A stretch of DNA of 11,825 bases from Spirochaetales bacterium UBA6872 (GCA_002452215.1 DKCO01000004.1:1-11825); one strand, 5' to 3'; shown: positions 1 through 7,962, counted from the stretch's first letter. Numbers and translations are program-made. Notes: generated by a model from the letters alone, not told the origin.

Positions 1-8
1 AGTTCTAT

Positions 9-37
9 GTAGAACTACATTCTAAGTGTAGTTCTAC
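9..37. repeat. Perfect 11-bp inverted repeat (hairpin)
   Basis: Positions 9-19 (GTAGAACTACA) are exactly complementary to 27-37 (TGTAGTTCTAC) around a 7-nt loop. Positions 1-7 (AGTTCTA) can also pair with 10-16, so two mutually exclusive hairpins share the middle segment. A related sequence, TGTAGTTCAAC, recurs at 107-117. No U-tract follows on either strand, so it is not a classical Rho-independent terminator. The function is unknown. It may be the edge of a larger structure outside the window. Confidence 0.5.
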
Positions 38-161
38 CGCTCCAGAAAAGCAATATCTCATTATGTAAAAACAAGAAGCTTTATTTACAAATCTCTTACT
101 AAGTATTGTAGTTCAACTTTTATGTCTTTCTAAGGTTTATTATACAACAACTTATAACTTT

Positions 162-233
162 AGCGGATGACGGGAATCGGACCCGCATATTAAGCTTGGG
201 AAGCTTATGTAATAGCCACTATACGACATCCGC
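162..233 (-). tRNA. tRNA-Gly (anticodon CCC)
   Basis: Read on the minus strand, this folds as a full cloverleaf. The acceptor stem is GCGGATG/CATCCGC. The D-arm contains AGTGGCT. The anticodon stem TAAGC/GCTTA encloses the loop TTCCCAA, which gives anticodon CCC. The T-arm is GCGGG/CCCGT around TCCGATT. The next base, at 162, gives U73, the usual discriminator of glycine tRNAs. CCA is not encoded, because the sequence continues with AAAG, so the end must be added by CCA transferase. One oddity is C rather than T at position 55 of the T-loop. It reads GGG codons and is a single gene divergent from manA. Confidence 0.93.
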
Positions 234-250
234 AACTAAGCAACACTATG

Positions 251-279
251 ATTATATGGAAAGATTTATAAAAATGCAA
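251..279 (-). promoter_or_regulatory. Promoter of tRNA-Gly
   Basis: On the minus strand a consensus -10 TATAAT (251-256) lies 17 bp from a -35-like TTGCAT (274-279). The predicted start is near 244, about 10 nt before the mature tRNA 5' end, a normal spacing for a tRNA leader. Confidence 0.7.
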
Positions 280-285
280 ACGTAA

Positions 286-314
286 TTGAGAGAGATTAAG
301 TTAGATGCTAATCT
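286..314 (+). promoter_or_regulatory. Possible manA promoter overlapping a short palindrome
   Basis: TTGAGA (286-291) and an extended -10 of the form TGC-TAATCT (hexamer 309-314) are 17 bp apart and precede manA. The -10 match is weak, so this is tentative. The hexamer lies inside an inverted repeat, TAGAT-gcta-ATCTA (302-315), which could be an operator. Confidence 0.3.
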
Positions 315-334
315 AGATTTATAAGGATTTTGTA

Positions 335-1501
335 ATGGACGCATGGAAAATAAAAGGAATTGTCAAGGATTATGATTGGGGAAACAGAGATTTTATACCT
401 TCCTTAATTGGTGGTTATACAGGGAAGCCTCAAGCAGAACTGTGGATGGGAAGTCATCCCTCTGGTGATTGCATGCTCTATGATGGTGAGATGCTTTCGC
501 ATTTTTTGAGTAGAAATCCAGATATCATCGGAAAAGAAGCACTCAAAAAATATGGAGAGTTGCCATTTTTATTCAAAATTCTTGCCATCGATAAGCCTCT
601 GTCATTGCAATGTCATCCTGATAAAATACAAGCAATGGAAGGATGGCAAAGAGAGAAAGACAGGAGAGAGAAAGGCGAGGATTGCAACTATCAAGATGAC
701 AATGAAAAGTCTGAGATTATTGCCTCTATAACTCCTATTAGCGCAATGTGTGGGTTTCGGCCATTTAGTGAGATAGTAGAAAATTTCGCTCAAATTGCTC
801 CTGTTTCATATGAAAAATATCTTTCTGTTTTTGAAAATAACAAGGATTTGTTTCTTGGCTTATATAAGTTGTCAGATAATGAGAAGAAAGAAATTCTTCT
901 TGAAGCTGAAGATAACATACATAGATCCAATGAAAGATCGCTAGAGGGGGATTTCCTGACAGAAAAAGGGATATTCGAAAGATGCGCAAGCGAGTGGCCT
1001 GGCGATATAGGAGCAATTTTTCCTTATATTTTGAATGTATTGCATCTTGAAAGAGGTGAGGCCCTGTATCTTGAGCCTGATACGCTTCATGCATATGTAT
1101 ATGGGAATGGAGTAGAGCTTATGAGTGCATCGGATAATGTGCTCAGAGGTGGTCTTACGAGAAAAAGAATTGACTTGCTAGAACTTGAGAGGATAATGAA
1201 CTTCAAATCAGAGCATATTTCAAAAGTAGAAAGAGAGCGTGACCAATTCAATAGAATTGTTTATAAAACACCTTCCGATGCCTTTTGTCTTATTGAGCTT
1301 CCTGATGGAACATACAATATTACAAAAGGACAGTGTGCTATCATGATTGTCATAGATGGAAGTGCCATAATCAAAAAGGGTGAGGAAGAACTTTTGTTGG
1401 AAAAGGGTCAAATTGCTTTGATATCGGCAAAAATGAATGATTATATGATAGATGTAGATGGAGATGCTTTTATGGCAGAGGTGCCAAGATGCAATATGTA
1501 G
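335..1501 (+). CDS. manA: Mannose-6-phosphate isomerase, class I
   Basis: This zinc cupin enzyme interconverts mannose 6-phosphate and fructose 6-phosphate in the cytosol, linking mannose use and GDP-mannose synthesis to glycolysis. The 388-residue length fits class I PMIs. The N-terminal half carries LSLQCHPDK with predicted zinc ligands Q92 and H94, then DDNEKSEII with E127, where many relatives have NHKPE. The fourth ligand is H252 in LEPDTLHAYVYGNGVELM. NVLRGGLTRKRID (268-280) contains the family's active-site arginine, R271. The start at 335 is supported by AAGGA at 323-327, 7 nt upstream. The 3' end overlaps the exonuclease gene by 13 bp, suggesting co-transcription. Assignment is by recognised motifs. 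Confidence 0.93.
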   Translation: MDAWKIKGIVKDYDWGNRDFIPSLIGGYTGKPQAELWMGSHPSGDCMLYDGEMLSHFLSRNPDIIGKEALKKYGELPFLFKILAIDKPLSLQCHPDKIQAMEGWQREKDRREKGEDCNYQDDNEKSEIIASITPISAMCGFRPFSEIVENFAQIAPVSYEKYLSVFENNKDLFLGLYKLSDNEKKEILLEAEDNIHRSNERSLEGDFLTEKGIFERCASEWPGDIGAIFPYILNVLHLERGEALYLEPDTLHAYVYGNGVELMSASDNVLRGGLTRKRIDLLELERIMNFKSEHISKVERERDQFNRIVYKTPSDAFCLIELPDGTYNITKGQCAIMIVIDGSAIIKKGEEELLLEKGQIALISAKMNDYMIDVDGDAFMAEVPRCNM

Positions 1502-2103
1502 CAATCGATTTTGAGACGGCATCTCGTAGGCAAGACAGTGCATGTTCAATAGGGCTTGTAAGAATGGATGAGGAGGGATATAAGCTGGATTCGTTCTATT
1601 CTTTGATTTGTCCGCCTGATTTGATTTTTGATCCAGAGTGCACAAATGTGCATCACCTTGACCCATTAGTTGTAAAAGAAGCTCCTGAGTTTTACCAGTT
1701 GTGGGATGAAATCTGTGCATTCATAGGCAATGACCCTCTTGTTGCGCATAATGCAACCTTTGATATTGGCGTTTTAAGAGCGATGGTAAATCGCTATGAT
1801 TTGAAACCTCTATACAACGATTATTATTGTACTTTGTCTCTTGCAAGAAAGCTTTGGAAGGGAAAACCTAGCTATAAATTGACATACCTTGCGAGCGAAT
1901 TTGGATGGACTTATGATGCTCATAATGCACTGGCAGATGCTGAAGTTTGTGGACGTCTTTTTGCGAAGCTTTGCGGCATAAGCCTGTTTGATGAAGAAGT
2001 AATGAGACGTTTCTTCAAGAGGATCTACAAGAATTCTGACAATGCTTTTCCCCGCAAAGTCGAGATGCCTAAGCAATCTACTATTGCAATTCTTTCTCCA
2101 TGA
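1489..2103 (+). CDS. 3'-5' exonuclease, DEDDh (DnaQ-like) family
   Basis: This is a stand-alone exonuclease of 204 residues related to the epsilon proofreading subunit of DNA polymerase III. All five catalytic positions are visible: D7 and E9 in AIDFETAS (motif I), D92 in VAHNATFDIGVL (motif II), and H145 and D150 in AHNALADAE (motif III). The histidine makes it the DEDDh subtype, a two-metal nuclease acting on 3' ends. The domain fills about residues 1-165, and the short tail is lysine- and arginine-rich. The start overlaps the end of manA and is preceded by GAGGTG at 1478-1483 with a 5-nt spacer. Its 3' end overlaps the convergent PAP2 gene. A true replicative DnaQ is less likely than a repair or RNA-processing relative, but the sequence does not separate these. 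Confidence 0.88.
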   Translation: MQYVAIDFETASRRQDSACSIGLVRMDEEGYKLDSFYSLICPPDLIFDPECTNVHHLDPLVVKEAPEFYQLWDEICAFIGNDPLVAHNATFDIGVLRAMVNRYDLKPLYNDYYCTLSLARKLWKGKPSYKLTYLASEFGWTYDAHNALADAEVCGRLFAKLCGISLFDEEVMRRFFKRIYKNSDNAFPRKVEMPKQSTIAILSP

Positions 2104-3037
2104 ATCCTAGCTTATGAGCAATAAGTGGAAACAAGAAGGTTACCCACAGTCCTGTAAAACAGAAAAGGACAAATTCGAATGTGAATTTGCAAAAAGGGAT
2201 CATCGTTATTAAGTATGCTATGACAGCAAGAAGAGCAAGTCCGATTATGTATGATAAGGTCCTGTTCTTTGGTCCTTTCGAAGGAATGAAGTTAAGGTAC
2301 TTTTTGTCAGCGATCATGCCTATGAAAAGTCCCGATGCAATTGCGCTGTTTTGCATCAGATTGTGTAGTGCTCGATATATATCTGTTTGTTTGAATAAAT
2401 CCAGGCTAGAGTAGTTGGAATAAAGCACATCCATAATGATTGCAATCAATATTGAAAGAGCAAAAGAACAGCTACCGAATGTTGCGCAAAAAAGAAGGAA
2501 GCTTCTCTTCTTTTCATAAATGCTATCAAAGTATTTGCCCAAGAAAAGTGCCGCAATTAGACCAATTAAGGTTCCAATTGTAATATCTAGTGGCCAATGG
2601 GCTCCTAAGTAAAGGCGAGAGATTGGAACTAGAACTATCAATGAAATGCATAAGGCCCTGAGCCATCTGAATTTATATAGATATACAAGGCTTCCATAGA
2701 ATGCTGCAGCAGTTGTTGAGTGGCCGGATGGAAATGAAAATCCTGTCGCTGTTGTTTCTCTCTTTGCTGTAATCAGTTCAGGATAGCGCATGAATGGTCT
2801 TGGGACTCGGAAGATTGCCTTCAAAACTTGCATGGACATCATCGCGCTCATCAAAGAACTAATTATTACAAAGCCTTTTCTCTTGTCAAAGCACCAATAT
2901 ATGAAAATTGTAGATAAGAGTGGGATTGGGCTTTCGCCAAAGACAGTAATGACTTGGGCAATAATATCCAATACAGGGTTGGCAATATCTTGCAAAAATA
3001 CCATAAAAGGAAGATGGTGTTCGAATATCTTATCCAT
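2081..3037 (-). CDS. PAP2-family membrane phosphatase
   Basis: This is an integral membrane acid phosphatase of the PAP2 superfamily (phosphatidic acid or undecaprenyl-diphosphate type). The signature is complete: KAIFRVPRP (K73, R80, P81), FPSGHST (S104, H106), and SRLYLGAHWPLD (R141, nucleophile H147, D151). Several hydrophobic segments flank these, and more follow to the C-terminus, giving 318 residues. I chose the start at 3037, giving MDKIFEHHLPF. That N-terminus leads straight into the usual LQ...NPVLD...FGE opening of this family, and a promoter ends 6 nt before the ATG. In-frame ATGs at 3094 and 3184 would add 19 or 49 residues, with at best weak ribosome sites. The substrate is unknown. 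The 3' end overlaps the exonuclease gene by 23 bp, tail to tail. Confidence 0.9.
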   Translation of the reverse strand: MDKIFEHHLPFMVFLQDIANPVLDIIAQVITVFGESPIPLLSTIFIYWCFDKRKGFVIISSLMSAMMSMQVLKAIFRVPRPFMRYPELITAKRETTATGFSFPSGHSTTAAAFYGSLVYLYKFRWLRALCISLIVLVPISRLYLGAHWPLDITIGTLIGLIAALFLGKYFDSIYEKKRSFLLFCATFGSCSFALSILIAIIMDVLYSNYSSLDLFKQTDIYRALHNLMQNSAIASGLFIGMIADKKYLNFIPSKGPKNRTLSYIIGLALLAVIAYLITMIPFCKFTFEFVLFCFTGLWVTFLFPLIAHKLGFMEKELQ

Positions 3038-3043
3038 AAAGAA

Positions 3044-3072
3044 AATATATCTTGATAGCAAATAAGTGGCAA
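3044..3072 (-). promoter_or_regulatory. Promoter of PAP2 gene (possibly leaderless mRNA)
   Basis: On the minus strand TTGCCA (3067-3072) and TATATT (3044-3049) each match 5 of 6 consensus bases with an ideal 17-bp spacer. Only TTCTTT separates the -10 from the ATG at 3037, so the expected +1 is the A of the start codon. No Shine-Dalgarno sequence is present. Confidence 0.5.
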
Positions 3073-3531
3073 CACGAATCTTGTCCGAAAACATCTTGTC
3101 CAAAGTAAGAATCACAAGAAAGCAGGTTAAAGGATTCACAATGAAAATGGAGGATTGTAAAGAGTGATATAAAGGCTTAAGCATTAATTTGCTGATAAAA
3201 AGTGCTGTATTCCATCAGTGGTTCAAGTTCATACATCCAATTTCTGATGATGTGTAAAGTGGAAAGAAAGTGTCATCCTCTATTGCTATCTAGCTGAAAG
3301 GAGATGTTTTTAGAATTTACTGTAGAAGAGCTTATATGGTCATGATAAAGAGAATACCATGATACAATAAATCAAGCCGATTCATCATCTTATATTCGTT
3401 GCTTTGTTGAATTCATGCTTAACTGACCAAGGCGACGACCTGTTGTCAGTACTAGGTGATTAGACTCTTTCTGTGTAAATGGCTTAAGTAGATAGAAGGA
3501 TTTCCAATATGAGCAACATCGACATAAGTGT
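3073..3531. other. Intergenic stretch without a convincing gene
   Basis: About 460 bp separate the PAP2 promoter from the end of the regulator gene. I see no ORF with both a start codon and a placed ribosome site, no tRNA and no terminator with a U-tract. A startless 47-codon open frame runs on the minus strand from the end of the regulator to about 3390. AAGGAG at about 3298-3303 abuts an ATG with no spacer and opens only a 13-codon frame. Decayed sequence is possible but not shown. Confidence 0.4.
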
Positions 3532-4467
3532 CTATGCAGGATAAATTATTGTTAAAATCAAATCTTGAGGATAATCCCCGAATCCTTTGCCAAAAAGATT
3601 GAATCCTCCAATATACTCGGCATCATCCTTGTTTCCAATCCTGATTGGGATATTTTGCAATTTGTCTATACCGAGGTCATCTATTTTTATATCGCTTGTT
3701 TTCTTGTTGTTAAGAAAAGAACCATCCTTGTTTATCTCAAGTCGATTCAATATGCCATATTGTGTTGCCATTGAATTGCTCCACCATTGAGGCGACAATA
3801 GCCCTCTTCTTGCTCCAAAATCACCCGGACATCTCCATGTGCAACAATCGATCCCAGCAATTGATACCGTTATGTCAGAGGGCCAATCCTCGGCATAGTT
3901 CGGTGCTTCTGAGCATGCTTCGAATGAAAATACCAATTGCTTTGGTTTTGTACCTTTAAATGCTTCCATTATGGGATAGCGATATTCGATATATCCGCCT
4001 GACGACCACAAAAGCTCAGCTTTCTCGCGTGATGAAGAGAAAAATTCTGATGGTTTGTCTTCGCAAGAGAGAATTCTGTCTCTTGTACACATCCCACACG
4101 TTGCAACTATTTTAGCATCAGTAAATGCACCAATCGGCATCTCGCATGATATTGCATAATCGGAGACCCCTGTTGTTTGTGCCACAAGATTTATCGAGAT
4201 TATGTCTTTTTTTCTGCTACATATCTTTTGTATGCCATGGCTTCCCGGCTGGACTTCTATGTTTATTAAATCGGCTTCCTCCAAAATCTTTATGTGCATT
4301 GCGGCAGTAGATGCTGGAATGCATAGTTCAGATGCTATGTCTTTTATGTTAAGGATTGATTTGTTAAGTAAATCCATTATCTCTATTCTGATTGGGTGTG
4401 AAAGAGCCCTTGCTGTCTCACAAAGTTTGTCTTTCATATCGATAGTAAGCTCTAGTTCTTTCGCCAT
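3532..4467 (-). CDS. ArsR-type winged-helix regulator with large C-terminal domain
   Basis: This is a 311-residue transcriptional regulator. Residues 15-90 form an ArsR-like winged helix: RALSHPIRIEIMDLL, then IKDIASELCIPASTAAMHIKIL with the recognition helix at about 52-64, then a wing with GSHGIQK. The rest is a roughly 200-residue domain containing CPGDFGARRGLLSPQWW (213-229). I associate a PGDFG-RRG-L-P-WW pattern with long ArsR-like regulators beside sugar-transport and glycosidase genes in Firmicutes and spirochaetes. It probably senses a sugar-derived ligand. The start at 4467 is chosen because AAGGA lies 8 nt upstream; an ORF extending to 4563 lacks such support. It is divergent from the ABC operon and is its most likely regulator. 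Activator or repressor action cannot be decided here. Confidence 0.8.
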   Translation of the reverse strand: MAKELELTIDMKDKLCETARALSHPIRIEIMDLLNKSILNIKDIASELCIPASTAAMHIKILEEADLINIEVQPGSHGIQKICSRKKDIISINLVAQTTGVSDYAISCEMPIGAFTDAKIVATCGMCTRDRILSCEDKPSEFFSSSREKAELLWSSGGYIEYRYPIMEAFKGTKPKQLVFSFEACSEAPNYAEDWPSDITVSIAGIDCCTWRCPGDFGARRGLLSPQWWSNSMATQYGILNRLEINKDGSFLNNKKTSDIKIDDLGIDKLQNIPIRIGNKDDAEYIGGFNLFGKGFGDYPQDLILTIIYPA

Positions 4468-4552
4468 GTACATCTTCCTTACAATATACTTTAACACAGC
4501 TAAAACTGATTTAAAACAAAAAATAGCTTGAAAAGCATGTGAATAATTGGGT

Positions 4553-4624
4553 TTTTTTGGCAAAAAAGTTGGTTTAATAGTGTTATAAAACAGAAATTTT
4601 GTTGTAAATGGAAAAATTTTGTTG
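4553..4624. promoter_or_regulatory. Putative operator region in the divergent spacer
   Basis: Three ordered elements lie between the regulator and the ABC operon. TTTTTT-GGC-AAAAAA at 4553-4567 is symmetric about one base. GTTTAATA-gtgt-TATAAAAC at 4572-4591 is a palindrome with one mismatched pair in 8-bp arms. AAATTTTGTTG is repeated directly at 4594-4604 and 4614-4624, a 20-bp period of about two helical turns. Symmetric sites are expected for a dimeric winged-helix protein. Binding is inferred, not shown. Confidence 0.4.
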
Positions 4625-4650
4625 ACGCCATTATTTGTTGAAGCTAGGGT
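4622..4650 (+). promoter_or_regulatory. Weak candidate promoter of the ABC operon
   Basis: TTGACG (4622-4627) is a good -35 and sits 17 bp from TAGGGT (4645-4650), a poor -10. If used, transcription would begin at the ATG of the first permease. The AGGG in the same hexamer can equally be the ribosome site of a longer transcript, so the true promoter may lie further upstream. Confidence 0.2.
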
Positions 4651-4656
4651 TAAGAT

Positions 4657-5607
4657 ATGAAGCTAAAAGTTGAAAAAACAAAAAAGAAAGAATCATTTTC
4701 AAAATACTTCAAATACAATTGGATTCTTTATCTGATGAGTATGCCTGGAATTCTGTATGTAGTGATTTACAAGTTTGTACCTTATATTGGGCTTTCGTTG
4801 GCGTTCAAGGATTTTGATATGTTTGCTGGTAAGAACTTGTTTGATTCGCTTATAAAAAGTCCTTGGGTAGGTTTTAAATACTTTGATGCTCTTTTTGGTT
4901 CCGATACTTTTTGGATGCTTCTTGGCAACACGTTATCAATAAGCCTATATAAGCTTTTGTTTCTTTTCCCTTTGCCGATAATAATTGCGTTGCTGTTGAA
5001 TGAGGTTAAGAGTATTGGATTCAAAAAAGCTGTACAAACGATAATCTATTTGCCTCATTTTCTTTCATGGGTTGTAATATCTGGAGTGTTTTTTACGTTG
5101 CTCTCATCCACAGGAGTTGTCAACACGATGCTTACAAGCATTGGATTGCCAAACGTAAACTTCCTTACTAATCCTGATGTTTTTCGCTCGTTGCTTGTTT
5201 TCACTGAAGGCTGGAAGGAGACGGGTTGGTCTTGTGTTGTATATATAAGTGCCTTGACCGCTATCGACACATGCCTATATGAGGCAGCTCAGATTGATGG
5301 AGCTAATCGCATTCAAAGAATGTGGCACGTATCTTTGTCTGGGATGATACCAATTATCATGATGATGCTGATGATCAAGATAGGGAATATACTACAAGCC
5401 GGAACTGATCAGATTCTGGTTATGTACAATCCTGCCGTATATTCGAAAGGCGATGTGTTGCAAACATACATCTATCGTGTAGGACTTGGTCAAATGGATT
5501 TTTCTACAGCTACAGCACTAGGCCTCTTTGAATCTGTTGTTGGCTTTTTGCTGCTTGTATGTGCAAATGCATTTTCGCGCAAATTCTTCAATAGGAGTCT
5601 TTGGTGA
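4657..5607 (+). CDS. Sugar ABC transporter permease, LplB type
   Basis: This 316-residue inner-membrane permease is half of a CUT1-family carbohydrate importer pore. It has about six hydrophobic segments, starting with NWILYLMSMPGILYVVIYKF (21-40), and the opening KYNWILYLM typical of LplB/YteP-like permeases. The ATPase-coupling EAA loop is clear at 209-228 (EAAQIDGANRIQRMWHVSL). RBS AGGG at 4646-4649 precedes the ATG by 7 nt. It is the first gene of the operon, divergent from the ArsR-type regulator. Its stop codon overlaps the start of the second permease. The substrate cannot be read from the sequence; relatives import oligosaccharides such as pectin, xylan or host-glycan fragments. Confidence 0.92.
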   Translation: MKLKVEKTKKKESFSKYFKYNWILYLMSMPGILYVVIYKFVPYIGLSLAFKDFDMFAGKNLFDSLIKSPWVGFKYFDALFGSDTFWMLLGNTLSISLYKLLFLFPLPIIIALLLNEVKSIGFKKAVQTIIYLPHFLSWVVISGVFFTLLSSTGVVNTMLTSIGLPNVNFLTNPDVFRSLLVFTEGWKETGWSCVVYISALTAIDTCLYEAAQIDGANRIQRMWHVSLSGMIPIIMMMLMIKIGNILQAGTDQILVMYNPAVYSKGDVLQTYIYRVGLGQMDFSTATALGLFESVVGFLLLVCANAFSRKFFNRSLW

Positions 5608-6473
5608 TGAAAAGAACAAAATTCAATATCGTTTCATTTTTAATCTATTTGGTTATGACACTTTTGGCTCTTGTTTGTTTGCTGCCAATATTGCACCTAG
5701 TGGCGAAGTCGTTTTCTGGATACAACGCTGTCGTTGCTGGAAAAGTTGCGTTTATTCCGAAGGATTTTCAGTTGGATGTCTATAGTTATGTGCTTCATAA
5801 CGGGCTTTTCTGGAGAGCTTTCCTGAACTCTGTGCTAATAACAATTGGTGGCACTTTGTTATCTGTTCTTGTAACGATACTATCGGCCTATCCGCTATCT
5901 AGATCTGACTTTAGAGGGAAGAAAGCAATTCTTCTTATGTATGTTTTCTCGATGCTATTCTTTGGTGGTACAATCCCAATTTATATTCTTATGCAGTCAT
6001 TGCATCTATTGAATACGCTTTGGGCTGTGATTGTTCCATTCTTGGTTGTCCAATTCAATTTGTTTATAATGAAGACAGGCTTTGAGACTGTTCCATCTGC
6101 TCTTGAGGAGTCTGCAAGGATTGATGGGGCGGGACACGTAACGATTTTCTCGCGGATATATCTACCTTTGGCGTTGCCAACTATTGCAACAATCTCTCTT
6201 TTATATGGAGTAAATTACTGGAACAACTATTACCATTCGATGCTTTTTATAACAAAGCAAAATGTAAAACCATTGCAACTCTATCTGTATGAGTTGATAA
6301 CATCAGCAAGTATGCTCTCTAGCGAGAATGCGTTTGAGAGTTCTATGAATCTTCCATCTTCAGGAATGCAAGCTGCAGCAATAGTGTTAAGTATGATTCC
6401 TGTAATCATATTCTATCTTGTGTGTCAGCGTTATTTGATATCAGGTATGACAATAGGCTCTGTAAAGGGCTGA
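5607..6473 (+). CDS. Sugar ABC transporter permease, LplC/YtcP type
   Basis: This is the second pore subunit of the CUT1 importer, of MalG/LplC type, with 288 residues. Hydrophobic segments begin at VSFLIYLVMTLLALVCLLPI. The periplasmic stretch AKSFSGYNAVVAGKVAFIPK, common in YtcP-like proteins, follows. The EAA loop is EESARIDGAGHVTIFSRIYL, and the C-terminus ends GMTIGSVKG as usual for the family. The ATG at 5607 overlaps the TGA of the previous gene by one base. AGGAG at 5593-5597 serves it with a 9-nt spacer. An in-frame GTG at 5604, with a 6-nt spacer and a GTGA overlap, is the alternative start. The tight overlap predicts translational coupling and equal amounts of both permeases. Confidence 0.92.
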   Translation: MKRTKFNIVSFLIYLVMTLLALVCLLPILHLVAKSFSGYNAVVAGKVAFIPKDFQLDVYSYVLHNGLFWRAFLNSVLITIGGTLLSVLVTILSAYPLSRSDFRGKKAILLMYVFSMLFFGGTIPIYILMQSLHLLNTLWAVIVPFLVVQFNLFIMKTGFETVPSALEESARIDGAGHVTIFSRIYLPLALPTIATISLLYGVNYWNNYYHSMLFITKQNVKPLQLYLYELITSASMLSSENAFESSMNLPSSGMQAAAIVLSMIPVIIFYLVCQRYLISGMTIGSVKG

Positions 6474-6492
6474 AGATAAAAAGGAGTTTTAT

Positions 6493-7962
6493 ATGAAGAA
6501 AGGTATTACTTTGCTAATCGTTCTCGCCATGTGCTTCTCTGTTGCATTCGCATCAGGAGAGAAAGAGGTTGCTTCTGCAGAAAAACCGACATTGAAGGTA
6601 ATGGGAACATTCATTGCCAATGTTGACGTCAATGCAGATCCAACAGCAAAAGCGATTACAGAGAAAACAGGCTACACTGTTGAGTATTCCATGAATAGCC
6701 AGGACAATCCACTTCAGAGATTGAGCCTTGAGATTGCATCAGGTGCAGACTATGATATTGTAAGGATGTCTCCGGATGAATTTAGAGCCCTAGTAGGACA
6801 GAATGGTTTTATGGCATTGGATGATCTATTGGCAGAATATGGCCAAGAGATGAAGAGCGTGATAAGCGAAGAGACTTGGAAACTTACAACATACAATGGC
6901 AAAATCTATGGAGTTCCTATGATGAATGAGAGATCGAATATCGAGTCTACAATCCTTATGAGAAAAGATATTCTTGATGAGCTCGGTCTTGATGTCCCAG
7001 AGACACCTGAAGAGTTTGCGAATGTGCTTAGAGCCGTCAAGAAAGCATATCCTGATATGATTCCATATTCTGTGATGGCAGCAGGAAGCCCGAATGGAAT
7101 CTATGCAGAGACTCTTATTTCAGCATTCGATATCTACTTCGATTGGAATGATGTTGATGGCACTTTAAAGCACTATGTGCAAATGCCAAAATACAAAGAA
7201 TATCTTTCGTGGCTTGCTGGCCTTTATAAGGAAGGTTTGATTGATGCGGATATTGCTATAAACAAGAAAGTGAACCTTGATGAGAAGTTTACATCTGGAA
7301 AAGTGTTTGCAATTCCATCAAACTGGTATGAGGCATCGACACAGGTTCCTGCTCTATATGCAAATGTTCCTGAGGCCGAGATCACATATGTAATGCCTTT
7401 GCAGGATGAGAATGGTGTTGCCCATATCAGAGCAAATAAGTACTTAAACAATGTCTCTGTAGTTCTTAAAAATGCTAAGCACCCTGAGGATGCTGTAAAG
7501 TTCATGAATGCAAAGCTCACAGAACCGACATTCACATATATAACATTGGGAACAGAGGGTGAGACATTCACAAAGGATGGAAACCACTATGAGCCTATTA
7601 TGCCAATCTTCTCTGAGCTAAGGGGCAATGCTTGGTGGTACCTTAATGGTATAAGAGAGAAGGAGTATGCTGACATGTGGATGGCAAGGACAAGAAGGAA
7701 TGTAGAACTTGGCAAGGCATTTGATGCTGCGAATGCAGAATTTGACAAGTATGCTGTCTACTCGCCAACGGCAAATATGCCAACACCTGCATCTCTTTCG
7801 AAGTACAGAGCATCTCTTAATCAGCTTGTGCTAGACAATGAGATTCTTTTCGTAACTGGTGTAAAGCCAATAAGTGAATATGATGCATTTGTCGCCGAAT
7901 GGGAGTCAAAGGGTGGAGCAGAGGTTGCCAAGGATGTAAATGCTTGGTATAGCCAGCAGTAA
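6493..7962 (+). CDS. Extracellular sugar-binding protein of the ABC importer
   Basis: This is a family 1-like, LplA/LipO-type extracellular solute-binding protein of 489 residues that captures the sugar and delivers it to the two permeases upstream. A signal peptide covers residues 1-20 (MKKGITLLIVLAMCFSVAFA), with predicted cleavage before SGEKE. No canonical lipobox is seen: C14 follows LAM, which is a poor match, so the mature protein is probably periplasmic and soluble. AAGGAG (6481-6486) stands 6 nt before the ATG. The gene starts 19 bp after the permease stop. The C-terminal VTGVKPISEYDAFVAEW is typical of the family. No ATPase gene accompanies the importer here. Confidence 0.92.
   Translation: MKKGITLLIVLAMCFSVAFASGEKEVASAEKPTLKVMGTFIANVDVNADPTAKAITEKTGYTVEYSMNSQDNPLQRLSLEIASGADYDIVRMSPDEFRALVGQNGFMALDDLLAEYGQEMKSVISEETWKLTTYNGKIYGVPMMNERSNIESTILMRKDILDELGLDVPETPEEFANVLRAVKKAYPDMIPYSVMAAGSPNGIYAETLISAFDIYFDWNDVDGTLKHYVQMPKYKEYLSWLAGLYKEGLIDADIAINKKVNLDEKFTSGKVFAIPSNWYEASTQVPALYANVPEAEITYVMPLQDENGVAHIRANKYLNNVSVVLKNAKHPEDAVKFMNAKLTEPTFTYITLGTEGETFTKDGNHYEPIMPIFSELRGNAWWYLNGIREKEYADMWMARTRRNVELGKAFDAANAEFDKYAVYSPTANMPTPASLSKYRASLNQLVLDNEILFVTGVKPISEYDAFVAEWESKGGAEVAKDVNAWYSQQ

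Noticed and set aside
106..149. TTGTA ... TACAA framed stretch resembling one type II CRISPR repeat, with a nearby hairpin as possible tracrRNA
   Set aside because: A single copy with no spacer array, no cas gene and no anti-repeat pairing visible in the window.
869..881. 13-mer TTGTCAGATAATG shared between manA and 11746-11758
   Set aside because: Similarity fades within a few bases on both sides. It is in coding sequence at one site and within a hairpin at the other; probably coincidence.
3390..3545. Minus-strand open frame of about 47 codons after the regulator gene (contains LVLTTGRRLGQLS)
   Set aside because: No start codon at its beginning, no ribosome site and no recognisable family. 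Length is within chance for AT-rich DNA.
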